Source of the DNA: Bipolaris cookei
Lineage: Eukaryota > Ascomycota > Dothideomycetes > Pleosporales > Pleosporaceae
Assembly: GCA_002286855.1 (NCBI GenBank)
Contig: NRSV01000104.1
Span: 1 to 64,000 of the forward strand
Direction: 5' to 3'
Length of the DNA stretch: 64,000 nucleotides
Made by a program: the position numbers and the translations under genes. The notes under the pieces were generated by a model. The model was not told where the DNA came from. It searched no databases and saw only the letters and a program-made list of their open reading frames with translations. Of this stretch, positions 1-9,658 are shown in pieces; the first letter of the stretch is position 1, and each line of letters begins with the position of its first letter.

Positions 1-97
1 CAACTATATCTAGCATGCGTTACTAGCATTGCAGACTATGGGTCGCCAATCTATTGGCACAACCAGAGCTTTATTAAAGATCAGCTTCAGCCGCTAC
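1..97 (+). mobile_element. LINE (non-LTR retrotransposon) reverse-transcriptase fragment
   Basis: Frame 1 reads LYLACVTSIADYGSPIYW followed by KDQLQPL, the same segment found on the minus strand near 8,700-8,830 (KLYLACITSIADYG). This is the region between the reverse transcriptase and RNase H of Tad-like fungal LINEs. It runs off the left edge and is cut at 97 by a solo LTR, so it is a fragment with no coding value of its own. Confidence 0.7.
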
Positions 98-635
98 TGT
101 CACAAGATGCTAGGAGCACGAATCCAAAAGCTTTGGGAAGCGTTGGTGAATTGCTACGTACACTATCTGTGAAGACTCAAGACGTTGCGTAAGGAATCAG
201 AACAGAAATTCGTCAACAGAATATATGTCGCACGCGTAGGTGCGGTGAGAAAATGGAGGTTTTTGTTTGTTGCACGCGTACGTGCGGTGAATTGATGAGT
301 GTATTGTGTGTCTTGTATGTATGATCTTCTTCTTGTTCTTTGATGTTGTGCTCTCTACAACTGTCTTTTGTACACGACCATTGCAGGGGCTTGTTACATG
401 TAGAATATCGACATACATCGGCTGTAGCCCATGCCGATATATCCTGGCATAGTGTTGGCCGTAATTCATGCCGATATGTCCTGGCAAAACATCGGATGTA
501 ACTCATATCGATATATCCTTGCATAGTCTGCGACAATATATCATGGGTGGCTAGCGTACGTGTAGTACCTCGGTAGCACTCAGCCAATCAGCAGCAGAAT
601 CCAGGTGTTATGGTAACCCGGTGGTTACCGTGACA
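98..635 (+). mobile_element. Solo LTR of a ~225-bp family, carrying a nested 310-bp insertion
   Basis: It begins TGTCACAAG and ends ACCGTGACA (TGTCAC/GTGACA inverted ends). After removing the nested element at 226-535 plus one TSD copy, about 223 bp remain. They match the reverse complement of 7,846-8,070 along their whole length. The second copy has a clean 5-bp TSD, but this one does not: the flanks are GCTAC and CTTAA. The left flank is LINE RT and the right flank is the LINE 3' end, so the intervening LINE sequence is missing. That fits recombination between two LTRs of this family inside one LINE, with loss of the sequence between them (inference). Confidence 0.75.
226..535. mobile_element. 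Nested 310-bp LTR-like element with 5-bp TSD (ATATA)
   Basis: This segment interrupts the solo LTR relative to its copy at 7,846-8,070. It starts TGTCGCA and ends TGCGACA, which are 7-bp inverted ends, and is flanked by the direct repeat ATATA at 221-225 and 536-540. TG...CA ends with a 5-bp TSD suggest a solo LTR. The right half (about 410-530) has three diverged ~35-50-bp tandem units around a GCCGATATATCC-like core, and the left half repeats GCACGCGTA..GTGCGGTGA. No protein coding is seen. Confidence 0.7.
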
Positions 636-1290
636 CTTAAAAACCAACTAGCAATCCCAAGAGGCACGAAAAGAGATACTTCAAGCTCTTTCTATTCTCT
701 CAAGATAGGACACGGATACTTCAACTCGTACCTAAAGAGATTTAAGAGAAGAGAATGCGATCTGTGCAAATGCGGGAGACGGCAAACAGCAGAGCATCTA
801 CTTCTATACTGCGGCTTCTACAGCGCAGAAAGAAGCCAGCTTAAAAAGACTCTAGACCAAAAAGTACTTAAACTCCCACTCTTACTCCACACTACGAGCG
901 GCATAGAAGCTACTTTAGCTTTTATTACTAGCACGCGGATAGGAACAAGAAAATGGCACCTTAGCCAAGAGGGCTAGAAAGAAGAAAAACCAGAAAAACA
1001 ACAACAAAAGAAGAAAACTTGATTTTACTAGCGCTATTTCCTTTCCCCTAAGAGAGCCCGCTGGAAGGCAGCCTGGCTACCCTACATCTCTCCCTGTTAC
1101 CAAACTGCTCTTTAGCACCAGGCATCTACAAAGCTAGTAATAGCTTAGCTAGATAAAGGCCGAAGCACCATAGTCACGTAATACAGCACAACGTATCAAA
1201 TTGTAACTAGTTAGATAGAACGGCCTTTGGCCAAAGTCCTACATAGCCAACGGCTGATACAGGACTATAATGGAATAATAATAATAATAA
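636..1290 (+). mobile_element. LINE 3' end (zinc-knuckle tail, 3' UTR and (AAT)n tail)
   Basis: The reading frame across 640-977 encodes the typical LINE C-terminus: CDLCKCGRRQTAEHLLLYC, a cysteine/histidine knuckle downstream of RNase H, then a stop at 975-977. The 3' UTR runs to GGACTATAATGG followed by (AAT)n at about 1273-1290. The same 3' end occurs at 1,291-1,772 and 12,060-12,731. It is the 3' part of a LINE truncated on its left by the solo LTR. Confidence 0.8.
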
Positions 1291-1772
1291 TATACTGCGG
1301 CTTCTACAGCGCAGAAAGAAGCCAGCTTAAAAAGACTCTAGACCAAAAAGTACTTAAACTCCCACTCTTACTCCACACTACGAGCGGCATAGAAGCTACT
1401 TTAGCTTTTATTACTAGCACACGGATAGGAACAAGAAAATGGCACCTTAGCCAAGAGGGCTAGAAAGAAGAAAAACCAGAAAAACAACAACAAAAGAAGA
1501 AAACTTGATTTTACTAGCGCTATTTCCTTTCCCCTAAGAGAGCCCGCTGGAAGGCAGCCTGGCTACCCTACATCTCTCCCTGTTACCAAACTGCTCTTTA
1601 GCACCAGGCATCTACAAAGCTAGTAATAGCTTAGCTAGATAAAGGCCGAAGCACCATAGTCACGTAATACAGCACAACGTATCAAATTGTAACTAGTTAG
1701 ATAGAACGGCCTTTGGCCAAAGTCCTACATAGCCAACGGCTGATACAGGACTATAATGGAATAATAATATAA
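1291..1772 (+). mobile_element. Second, head-to-tail 5'-truncated LINE 3' end
   Basis: From TACTGCGGCTTCTAC onward this is a near-perfect copy of 808-1273, with only one obvious substitution seen by eye (CACGCGG versus CACACGG). It again ends in GGAATAATAATAT. It begins exactly in the (AAT)n tail of the upstream copy. Either a 5'-truncated LINE landed in the tail of an identical LINE, or the segment was tandemly duplicated. The tail stops about 10 bp beyond the stop codon of the HET-NLR gene at 1783. Confidence 0.8.
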
Positions 1773-1782
1773 GTCGCCGGAC

Positions 1783-2385
1783 TTATTCTGCTTGCCAACC
1801 GCTTAGCACCTCAAGTGACAACCGCGTATCAGGGTGTTGCATTCCAAGGATATGCTGGCGCGACTGGAAGCATTTTTTCATCATCGAAAGAGCCTCCTCT
1901 CGACGATCTTGTGAACGCAGCGTATGAGCAAGATTGTGCATACTGGTCAGTGTGGAAGGATGCTCGTCGCCAAGCACTCTCTTGCTCGTCTGCATCACTT
2001 GCACCTCTAGCTCTTCGGCCTTGTTCCAGTGCCCTTGGTTCCAGTACGTCGACGCCAGGTTAGCCATGCTGGTCAGCGTGGAAGGATGCTCGTCGCCAAG
2101 CACTCTCTTGCTCGTCTGCATTACTTGCACAAACAGCTCTTCAGCCTTGCCCCAGTGCCCTTGGTTCCTGTACGTCGACGCCAGGTTAGCCATGCTGGTC
2201 AGCGTGTCTGGATGCTCGTCGCCAAGCACTCTCTTGCTCGTCTGCATCACTTGCACAAACAGCTCTTCAGCCTTGTTCCAGTGCCCTTGGTTCCTGTACG
2301 TCGACGCCAGGTTAGCCATGCTGGTCAGCGTGGAAGGATGCTTGTCGCCAAGCACTCTCTTGCTCGTCTGCATCACTTGCACCTC
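1783..2385 (-). pseudogene. 3' part of the HET-NLR gene (TPR repeats), severed by a solo LTR
   Basis: This frame has no start of its own. It resumes the TPR array of the gene at 2799-5168 exactly where a 510-bp LTR plus one 5-bp target duplication intervene; leaving those out, the frame continues without a shift. It encodes about five 42-residue TPR units of kinesin-light-chain type (TSKRVLGDEHPSTLTSM, LASTYRNQGHWNKAEEL) and a terminal non-repeat segment ending SGWQAE. Adjacent units are nearly identical in DNA. The stop is followed within about 10 bp by a LINE tail. With the 5' part the ancestral protein would have been about 956 residues. Confidence 0.8.
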
Positions 2386-2390
2386 TAGCT

Positions 2391-2900
2391 TGTTACACGG
2401 GGTCTGGATCTATACTTCTCTTGCCGGGTCCCACACCAAGGCCGGTGAGCTTTACGCTAGTGTTCCGTGAGGTTGTCTGGCGATTCGTAGTGGAAAAGAG
2501 TTATGGATGTAACCGGGGGTTTTGACAAACACTAATCTATATTGCTATAGACTAACGAGTAACAATCTTGTTAAGTAAAGTAACTAGTAAGAAAGTACAA
2601 TTTGAGTTGACCACAACGAGAGTAAATAATGAAATCCATCCATCCTTATATCGTCATTGCTTTCGTCCTGCCATCTTGGACATCTCGCCAAGACGAGATG
2701 GACCAGATGGCGTTGCCATCTCTTCATGCACTGCCATCTCAGATGGCCGGCCTTGGCGAGATGGCACATCACGTGACCTCGAGCCCCGCGGTGATCCGTT
2801 ACCTTCTGACGCGGAGCTTTGTGGCACCATAACCACTCGTGCTCTCTCGTTCCTCTTGTCCCGCGTCAAGGAGAGCCCCTTTCTTGTTATCTCTGTAACA
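2391..2900 (+). mobile_element. 510-bp solo LTR inserted in the HET-NLR gene
   Basis: It starts TGTTACACGGGG and ends TCTCTGTAACA (TGTTACA/TGTAACA inverted ends), with the 5-bp direct repeat TAGCT at 2386-2390 and 2901-2905. The central ~200 bp match the solo LTR at 49,426-49,854 in reverse orientation, for example GTCTGGCGATTCGTAGTGG and CTATATTGCTATAGACTAAC. No internal retrotransposon sequence lies beside it, so it is a solo LTR. Ty1/copia or Ty3 origin cannot be told from the LTR alone. Confidence 0.9.
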
Positions 2901-5168
2901 TAGCTCTTCAGCCTTGTTCCAGTGCCCTTGGTTCCAGTACGTCGATGCTAGGTTGGCCATGCTGGTCAGCGTGGAAGGATGCTCGTCGCCAAACACTCTC
3001 TTGCTCGTCTGCATCACTTGCACAAACAGCTCTTCGGCCTTAGACGAGTGCCCCTGGTTCCTGTACGTCGACGCCAGGTTGGCCATGCTGGTCAGCGTGT
3101 CTGGATGCTTGTCGCCAAGCACTCTCTTGCGAGTCTGCATTACTTGCACAAACAGCTCTTTAGCTTTCTTATACCTCCCATCATCGTATAGACTCATGGC
3201 ACATTTCCATACAAGACTTAGCCTTTTCTTGTCGTTATCGTCCGTCTGACTGTGCGAAAGAACATATAGGGCATGCGGGAGTAAGCGCCTCCACTTGCTT
3301 CTATTACTATGATCATTGTTCGGAAACACCTGGACCAACTGTGTGATGGCGCGTTGAGTCCAATGTTGGAGCTGTCCCTTAGCTTGTAGTCTAGCACGTA
3401 GGGCATCATGCACCAGCCTATGGACATCTAGTGCTGATTCTGCTGGGCGCCTGGTGATAAGCGCATACTTGTCCAGCATTTTAATGGAATCTTCCCGGGC
3501 CTGCGGCGACGATGCCTCAAGAAGGTCGAGCGCAATGTCCTTTCGATCCACGCATGCAATAAGGAAAAGATAGTCTGCGGCGATCGCGTTCCTGTGGCGA
3601 ACTTGGCTGATAGACAGAGATAACGTAGCAGCAATAGGGCTTCCTAGACCGCAGTTCTGCGGCCTTTGCTCGAGCAAGTCGTTGTTGTACTCGTAAACTA
3701 TGCTTTTGTGCTTGTCGAGTTGTGTTGCGTACTCCTGCACAGTCATCTCGCTAGCGCTCATACACGCGGCTGCATGCACGATTGCTATAGGCAGGTATAA
3801 AAGCTCTCTAAGCAAGAGGACCGACTGTTGTTGCTCCATGGGTAAGAGTGGCCTTGACAAACTGTTTTGCAGCATTCTTAACGCCGTGTCTGCCGTCAGC
3901 TCATGTAGCGCTATGACATTTTGTCGAGCAAGCGTCTTAGCTATTTTGGTGCTTGTTGTTGTGAAGATCACAGAACATTGTATGGACTGTGGCAGGTGGT
4001 CAGCTAAGCCTGTCGCATCTACCGTTGACGAACTGCCAGATAGTAGAGTGATGTTATCTACATTGTCGAACACCAGCAAACACTGCCGCTCCCTCAGCTC
4101 TGCCACACAGTGCTTTATGACCTGCTTCATATCTGCCAGATCACTATTATTCCATCCAGGGATACTGAGCTTCTGCGCGACGCCTGCATACGACTGGTAG
4201 AGGCTGTCCTTGTGGCTCGCATCCATCCAGAACACCGCGCAATCTGTGTTATGCTGCCTTGCTCGGTGTGCAACCTCAAGCGCAAGCTGTGACTTGCCCG
4301 TTCCACCAGGCCCAACGATCGCTAGGGTGGTAGTGCTTTGCTTGTTGCTGAAGAGCTTCGCCTCTAGCTCCATGAGCTGCGGTTCGCGGCCCACAAAAGA
4401 CTTGTTACGCGAGAACGGAATGATCGACGGTGCGCTGCTAACTCCTTGTATCTCAGCCTGCAGTCTTTCTAATGCGCTCTCCTGTCCTTCGCCATACGTT
4501 GCAGGCATAGAGACGCCAAGAAGTCCAAGTAGGCAGTATACGATATCCTCTTCCTCAGTCGTCACGCGATTTTCGGCCCATCGCATGCGCTCAGATGTGC
4601 TGAACTGGTTGAGGGGACAGTTGCGCAGCGCTGCAAGCGGAATGCTAGTGACGGTGCGGAGTAGTTGATCGAGCGACGTTTTGTCGCCTATGCGCAGTCC
4701 TTCGCGCGAAAAGAACTCCACCGATACTGGCGCAATTAGCTCTTGCAGTGTCCACCCGCGGGTGAACCACGCGCTTGCACAGAACGACGCCTCCCAGTCG
4801 CTGCGCTGCACCAGCTCTGTTGCAGTCGACACCGACAAATCTGACAGAAAGACGTAGCATCGCGTCGCATTCTTGTACCACTGGAACATGGAGTTGATGG
4901 CCCTTGAGCGCTCGTTGTTGTTCCATCGGTCGATGCAGCATGTGTCGATCCAGAAGTACTGCAGCTTGTCCTGTGCCGCCTGACTGGCGCAAAACATAAG
5001 CTTCTTATAGCCTTCCTCTTTCTTCTTATACATCTCGTTTGTTATATCTTCGATGAGGATCTCTGAGTCGCTCCATCTGTGGGATAGGATGGCGTAGGGT
5101 GGAATGCGTTTGCCGCAAAAATCTGTCAGGACGAGCCTGCTCAACGCGTCAAAGTGAAGGAGTCGCAT
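2799..5168 (-). CDS. HET-NB-ARC-TPR protein (NOD-like receptor type), truncated by an LTR
   Basis: The family acts in heterokaryon incompatibility or fungal innate recognition: the HET domain triggers cell death and the NB-ARC/TPR part senses. Domains in order: HET (about 24-225), with YAILSHRW, WIDTCCID and WFTRGWTLQELIAP; linker FVGRE at 258; NB-ARC with P-loop GPGGTGKS at 286-293 and Walker B LLVFDNVDN at 364-372; winged-helix region; then TPR units from about residue 670. Residue 756 is the last native codon. The next 33 residues are read from the inserted LTR and end at a stop at 2799, leaving about two TPR units of an original seven. The start at 5168 gives the canonical HET N-terminus. 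The open frame is otherwise clean, so the break looks recent. A truncated product could still be made; function unknown. Confidence 0.85.
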   Translation of the reverse strand: MRLLHFDALSRLVLTDFCGKRIPPYAILSHRWSDSEILIEDITNEMYKKKEEGYKKLMFCASQAAQDKLQYFWIDTCCIDRWNNNERSRAINSMFQWYKNATRCYVFLSDLSVSTATELVQRSDWEASFCASAWFTRGWTLQELIAPVSVEFFSREGLRIGDKTSLDQLLRTVTSIPLAALRNCPLNQFSTSERMRWAENRVTTEEEDIVYCLLGLLGVSMPATYGEGQESALERLQAEIQGVSSAPSIIPFSRNKSFVGREPQLMELEAKLFSNKQSTTTLAIVGPGGTGKSQLALEVAHRARQHNTDCAVFWMDASHKDSLYQSYAGVAQKLSIPGWNNSDLADMKQVIKHCVAELRERQCLLVFDNVDNITLLSGSSSTVDATGLADHLPQSIQCSVIFTTTSTKIAKTLARQNVIALHELTADTALRMLQNSLSRPLLPMEQQQSVLLLRELLYLPIAIVHAAACMSASEMTVQEYATQLDKHKSIVYEYNNDLLEQRPQNCGLGSPIAATLSLSISQVRHRNAIAADYLFLIACVDRKDIALDLLEASSPQAREDSIKMLDKYALITRRPAESALDVHRLVHDALRARLQAKGQLQHWTQRAITQLVQVFPNNDHSNRSKWRRLLPHALYVLSHSQTDDNDKKRLSLVWKCAMSLYDDGRYKKAKELFVQVMQTRKRVLGDKHPDTLTSMANLASTYRNQGHSSKAEELFVQVMQTSKRVFGDEHPSTLTSMANLASTYWNQGHWNKAEELCYRDNKKGALLDAGQEERESTSGYGATKLRVRR

Positions 5169-6294
5169 GAAGTATGTGGTCTTATTTTAGTTAAGGAAAG
5201 AAGAGAGCGAGTAGTTTTGCTGAGTAGGGTATATAACAATAAGACCATGACGAGGCAGAGCAAGCTTAAACTAGGCTCCTATGAAGGCAGTCTTGGGAGG
5301 CAGTGCATCCAGCCAGGCTGAGGGGGCTGAATACGTAGATTACTAAGGGCCGTTCCGCCTCACAGTCTGCACTTGGACAGTGTTTGCCTTGTCGATGTAT
5401 CTTAGAAAACGTGCACGCATAAGTAAATAGTAAGCAGGTAGAGTATACAAGCAAAAGTTATCGTCGTAGCTCGCCGCAACACTCCTGTTAGCGGAATAGC
5501 TTCTGGCACGACTTAAGTCGTGATAATGCAGAACTAACATCGTATCGCATGCGTTTTAGACATGATATAACATGCTTTAGAGGAGAAGCTGAATGCGCTG
5601 CCAAAGAGTAGTGCTGGATTGAGCTTACCACTCCCTAGCTGGGGAAGTGCTGCCGGAAACAAGAGCTGCCTGGAACATCACTCTCAGAGGCACAGTCCTC
5701 AGCTATAGCGCGCAGCAAGGATCGCAGACATCTCAGCACGCTACTGTAGCTGAAAGCTCGCTCAAGACGCATGGCCAGGCAGCTGCGTTGTGACGATTCT
5801 GCCGTCCGCACGGAGAAATTGCCGGACTGCACACTCTATGCCTTAAATTGACTTTCTGAGGCGGCAGTCTTCATCTTCGCCTTCTCAACTCGCTCTCTGA
5901 CCCGCCGAGCTCTTGGCGACTGTACGTAGCCGCAAACGAGTAGGGGGGGTTCTTAGAGAGGGTTGATCGACAGCACTAACAAAAAGAGTGACAGCACAGT
6001 TGGCAACGCGTTCTCTGATGTCGGATAGGGATACAGTAGGGGGATGAGTGCTAGAGAATAGATGGACACTGTACCAGCGAATTTACATATATCGTGTGAG
6101 CATGCCGGGCTTCCGGAAGAAAAAGTGTCCTGTTACACCGGGCGTCCCGGCACGCGAGGATTGACATTAGGCTATCTTCCAGAGGGCCTTTGCTTGGGGG
6201 AATTAAGGAAGCAAAACAGTTAAAAAATATCTAGAAAATGTATGTTTACGTTTGGTTTGGTTTGGTTTGGTTTGGTGTTCATGCTGTTTTGTTA
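5169..6294. other. Intergenic stretch upstream of the HET-NLR gene
   Basis: I see no credible gene on either strand; the short open frames lack family features and codon bias. The first ~150 bp should hold the HET-NLR promoter. At 6251-6275 there are five TTTGG repeats just before the pogo element. In reverse orientation (CCAAA)n could be the tail of the minus-strand LINE that continues beyond that pogo insertion, but this is only a suggestion. Confidence 0.4.
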
Positions 6295-7171
6295 ACGTGG
6301 TTTACAAGCGAGCGCCGCACCCCACTAACTTCGCGCACCTCTTTCATCTCAATACACAATGGCTCAACGTAGCGCTAGTCAGTTAGTTTCAAACGAATCA
6401 GATATTCAGCTTGCTATCTCTTCTATCAAGTCTGGTCAAATACAGAGCAATCGTAGTGCTGCTGCCATCTATAATGTGTCTGAACGAACGATCCGTCGCC
6501 GACGCGTCGGCAAGCCTGCGCGACGCGATTGCCAGCCCAACTCAAAGAAGCTCACTAAGCTAGAAGAGGAGGTGATAGTTGATCATATACTTGATCTAGA
6601 TCTACGTGGATTTTCGCCTACCTACGCTGCTGCGCGCAATATGGCTGACAGACTCCTGGCCAGCGCCGCGCTGGCCAGGTTGGTGTCCACTGGCCGCGCA
6701 ACTTTGTCAAGCGTATAGACAGTCTTACGACATGTTTCAATCGAGCCTACGATAGGCAGAGAGCTCTATGTGAAGATCCAGCCTTAATCAAGAGCTGGTT
6801 TGAGCTTGTAGAGCAGACGAAGGCCAAGTATGGCATCTGTAACGANCCTTACTAAGGGAGCTGGAGAGGACATACTTGCTCAACGTGAGGCTGATGAGCA
6901 GATTATTCGTGAGGAGCGTCAAGGAGGAGAGCGATCAGGTGTCAGCCGCCGAGCTCTTACGCGCTGTAGTAGATGCAAAGAGACTGGTCATAACTCGCGT
7001 ACATGTAAAAAAGATACTCTAGATAGCAATTAATCTACTATCTTAATATCTATTAAAACCATCTATATGTGGTGGAGCTACACGCTTGTAAAGGTGTGCG
7101 AAGTTGGTGGGGTGCGGCGCTCGCTTGTACGCGGCGCTCGCTTGTACGCGGCGCTCGCTTGTAAACCACGT
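6295..7171 (+). mobile_element. Internally deleted pogo/Fot-type transposon (877 bp), copy 1
   Basis: The TIR begins ACGTGGTTTACAAGCGAGCG and is about 45 bp long; TA target duplications lie at 6293-6294 and 7172-7173. Inside, 6359-6718 encodes an N-terminal helix-turn-helix of psq/CENP-B type (SAAAIYNVSERTIRRRR). 6850-7033 encodes the transposase C-terminus with a zinc knuckle (CSRCKETGHNSRTC). The central DDE domain is missing. The right TIR carries three copies of a 17-bp unit (GCGGCGCTCGCTTGTAC) between 7115 and 7166. The only ambiguous base of the window, n at 6846, sits at the deletion junction. Confidence 0.85.
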
Positions 7172-7845
7172 TATTTATGTTTTAGTCTTGTTCTTGGCCT
7201 GGGTGCCACCATCTTGTCCCTACTCTCGTGTTAGTAATGAAAGCTAGTGGAGCTTCTATCCCAGTAGTATTGTAGAGGAGAAGTGGCATTCTGAGCGTTT
7301 TCTGGTCGAGAGTTGCTTTTAGCTTGTTTCTTTCTGCGTTGTAGTAGCTACAGAATAAGAGGATATGCTCTGGCGTTTACAGCCTCCCGCAGTTACAGAG
7401 GTTAGAGTGTCTCTCTTCTTTACTCTCTCTAGGTAGGCGTTGAAGTATCCGTGGCCTAGTTTGAGTGAGAAGAAGGTGCTTGATGTTTCTCTTTTTGTGC
7501 CTCTTGGGATAGCTATAGCTTGTTGTAGCTTTAGATCAAATTTAGCCGCGTACGTGTGCTTATCCTTCTCTATTGCTTCTCTTTTGTGTTGTATGTACTC
7601 TCGTATCCGGTCTCTTTCTTGCCGCTGTTTGATTCTTGTCCCTAGGAAGGCAAGACTGGTTTTTGTTGTTTTTGGGTTTTCTTTCGCAGCTGCCTTAGCA
7701 AGGGCGTCCGCTCTTTCGTTTCCAACAATGTCTGTATGGCCTGGCGCCCATATTTAACGAATCTCTGCTCTTTTCGGTTGGATTGATCTGGCTGCTTTTT
7801 GATATCGCAATAGCCACTGTTGCCCTGGCTGGTCTGATAAGCTGT

Positions 7846-8070
7846 TGTCACGGTAACCACCGGGTTACCATAACACCTGGATTCTGCTGCTGATTGGCTG
7901 AGTGCTACCGAGGTACTACACGTACGCTAGCCACCCATGATATATATTCTGTTGACGAATTTCTGTTCTGATTCCTTACGCAACGTCTTGAGTCTTCACA
8001 GATAGTGTACGTAGCAATTCACCAACGCTTCCCAAAGCTTTTGGATTCGTGCTCCTAGCATCTTGTGACA
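7846..8070 (-). mobile_element. 225-bp solo LTR inserted in the LINE RNase H region
   Basis: TGTCAC...GTGACA ends with a perfect 5-bp TSD: GCTGT at 7841-7845 and 8071-8075. The LINE RNase H coding sequence resumes on each side. It is the uninterrupted copy of the LTR at 98-635. Its length and TG...CA ends fit an LTR better than a MITE. No internal element is nearby. Confidence 0.8.
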
Positions 8071-9063
8071 GCTGTTAAGCCTATGGATTGCTGCCTGGTT
8101 ATCTGCGTAGACATGGATGTCTTGGCTTCTACTTGCTATTGTAGCAGCGTACTCGAAGGCTATTGTAATCCCTTCTAGTTTTCCGTTGTATACTATTTGA
8201 GAGTCGCCTATGTTTGTCGTTTTGGAGTAGATATCTTCTTGGTTAGAGTTGTAAGCTACTAGGCCTATCCCTATTCCTGTCCCATCTTTGACCTATAAAG
8301 CATCTGAGTAGATCGCTGTGAAGTTTTCTCCTATCTGCGATTGGATGTATTCTGTGTGAGAGACAACTTCTTCCTCTTTAGTCTTTTCTGAGATAGTCAC
8401 AGAGTTGTTAAGATTATGCCATGGTCGAAACCTGAATGGAAAAGTCTTTTCTATGTCTTCTGTATCTTGTGAGATAGAGCTAGTGATAGCCTGTAGTCGC
8501 CTGGGTTGCTTGTTTCTAGCTTGTTGGATGTCTGTTGTTTGTAGCCTTGCAATCGCAGTTGCGGTTGGGTGCGTTTTCGCTAACAGGGTGGCTCTGAAAG
8601 CGTGTTTTCTTCTTGTTGCATTTAGACGTATTTCTGGTGACGGCAAGCTGGCTTCAATGCTTGTTGGAATTGTTGGGGAGATTCTGAAAACCCCTTAGCA
8701 CCCTCTTGCAAGCGGCGTTGTGTAGTGGTTGAAGTAGCTTTTTCGTAAAGCTTTGAGGGCGCCAGTGTATTTGCGACCCGTAGTCTGCAATACTAGTGAT
8801 ACATGCTAGGTATAGCTTTCTTATGGTGTAGGGAGATAGACCTCTGTCTACGTTTGCTAGTCTCCCTAGTCTATTGAACGCTGTTTTTGCTTGGCTGGCT
8901 CGGATAGCTAAATGTCCTTGAAAGGATAACCGGTTGTCGAAATAGATCCCTAGCCACTTTACAGTATCTTTTTGTGCTACTGTGCCTTGATCTGGTAGCT
9001 CTAGGGTATTTTCTTTTCTCTTTTTGTTGGCAATGAAGTGGATAAGCTCTGTCTTGGCTGTAT

Positions 9064-9209
9064 CAAACTTGATTGCTAGTTGATTTCCTTTCGCAATTAG
9101 TTTCCTCACCTCTTTTTACAATATCTTGGTGTTTTTCAAACTTGATTGCTAGTTGATTTCCTTTCGCAATTAGTTTCCTCACCTCTTTTTACAATATCTT
9201 GGTGTTTTT
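9064..9209. repeat. 73-bp tandem duplication inside the LINE
   Basis: The unit starting CAAACTTGATTGCTAG at 9064 is repeated at 9137 with no difference visible by eye. As 73 is not a multiple of three, the duplication shifts the RT frame, so it arose in an already dead copy or killed it. Confidence 0.85.
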
Positions 9210-9480
9210 CTTGATTGATGTTGAAGAAGTGGAGATGGATATGTCATCGATATATGATAGTTGAAATCCGTCTCCTTGAAACAGATCTCTGATGTAGATG
9301 AGAAACAAGATTGGTGAGACAAGGCTCCCTTGTGGGATGCCTGCTGTTATTTCACTAAAGTCCTTAATCATCCCGTAGAAAGCCAGTCGTAGGAATCTGT
9401 TTGAGAGAAAGGATTTAGCCCACGCGATGAGGCTGATTGACAGGCCTAGTCTCCTTGGTGTATCTAGACATTGGTTATGA

Positions 9481-9658
9481 GCATACTTGGGAACAAGCAA
9501 CCAAGCAAGCACGCTTGCTTGGTTGCTTGCCTATTCAGGCAAGCCAAGCGCCTCTCTATAAACCTTCACCAATTAAGTGCAAGCCAAGCGGGCTCCTCTA
9601 AATTAGCAACCAAGCGTAACAAGCAAGCAAGCAAGCACGCTTGCTTGTTCCCAAGTAT
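9481..9658. mobile_element. 178-bp MITE, hAT-like, with 8-bp direct repeat
   Basis: The inverted ends are ATACTTGGGAACAAGC and its complement. The direct repeat GGTTATGA lies at 9473-9480 and 9659-9666, and LINE RT coding continues on both sides. Subterminal DNA is packed with GCAAGC/GCTTGC and CAAGCGTGCTTGC-like motifs and can fold into a long hairpin. The 8-bp duplication and short TIR point to the hAT superfamily (inference). The left end has two extra bases (GC) outside the TIR. Confidence 0.75.

Noticed and set aside
197..587. Overlapping minus-strand open frames of 96 and 124 codons
   Set aside because: They lie across a solo LTR and its nested insertion and have no family features.
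1815..2470. Plus-strand frames with repetitive Cys/Ser/Leu-rich products
   Set aside because: Antisense shadows of the TPR repeats of the HET-NLR gene.
6251..6275. (TTTGG)5 as a telomere-type or CRISPR-like repeat
   Set aside because: Short, perfect pentamer with no spacers; more likely a retroelement tail or a simple repeat.
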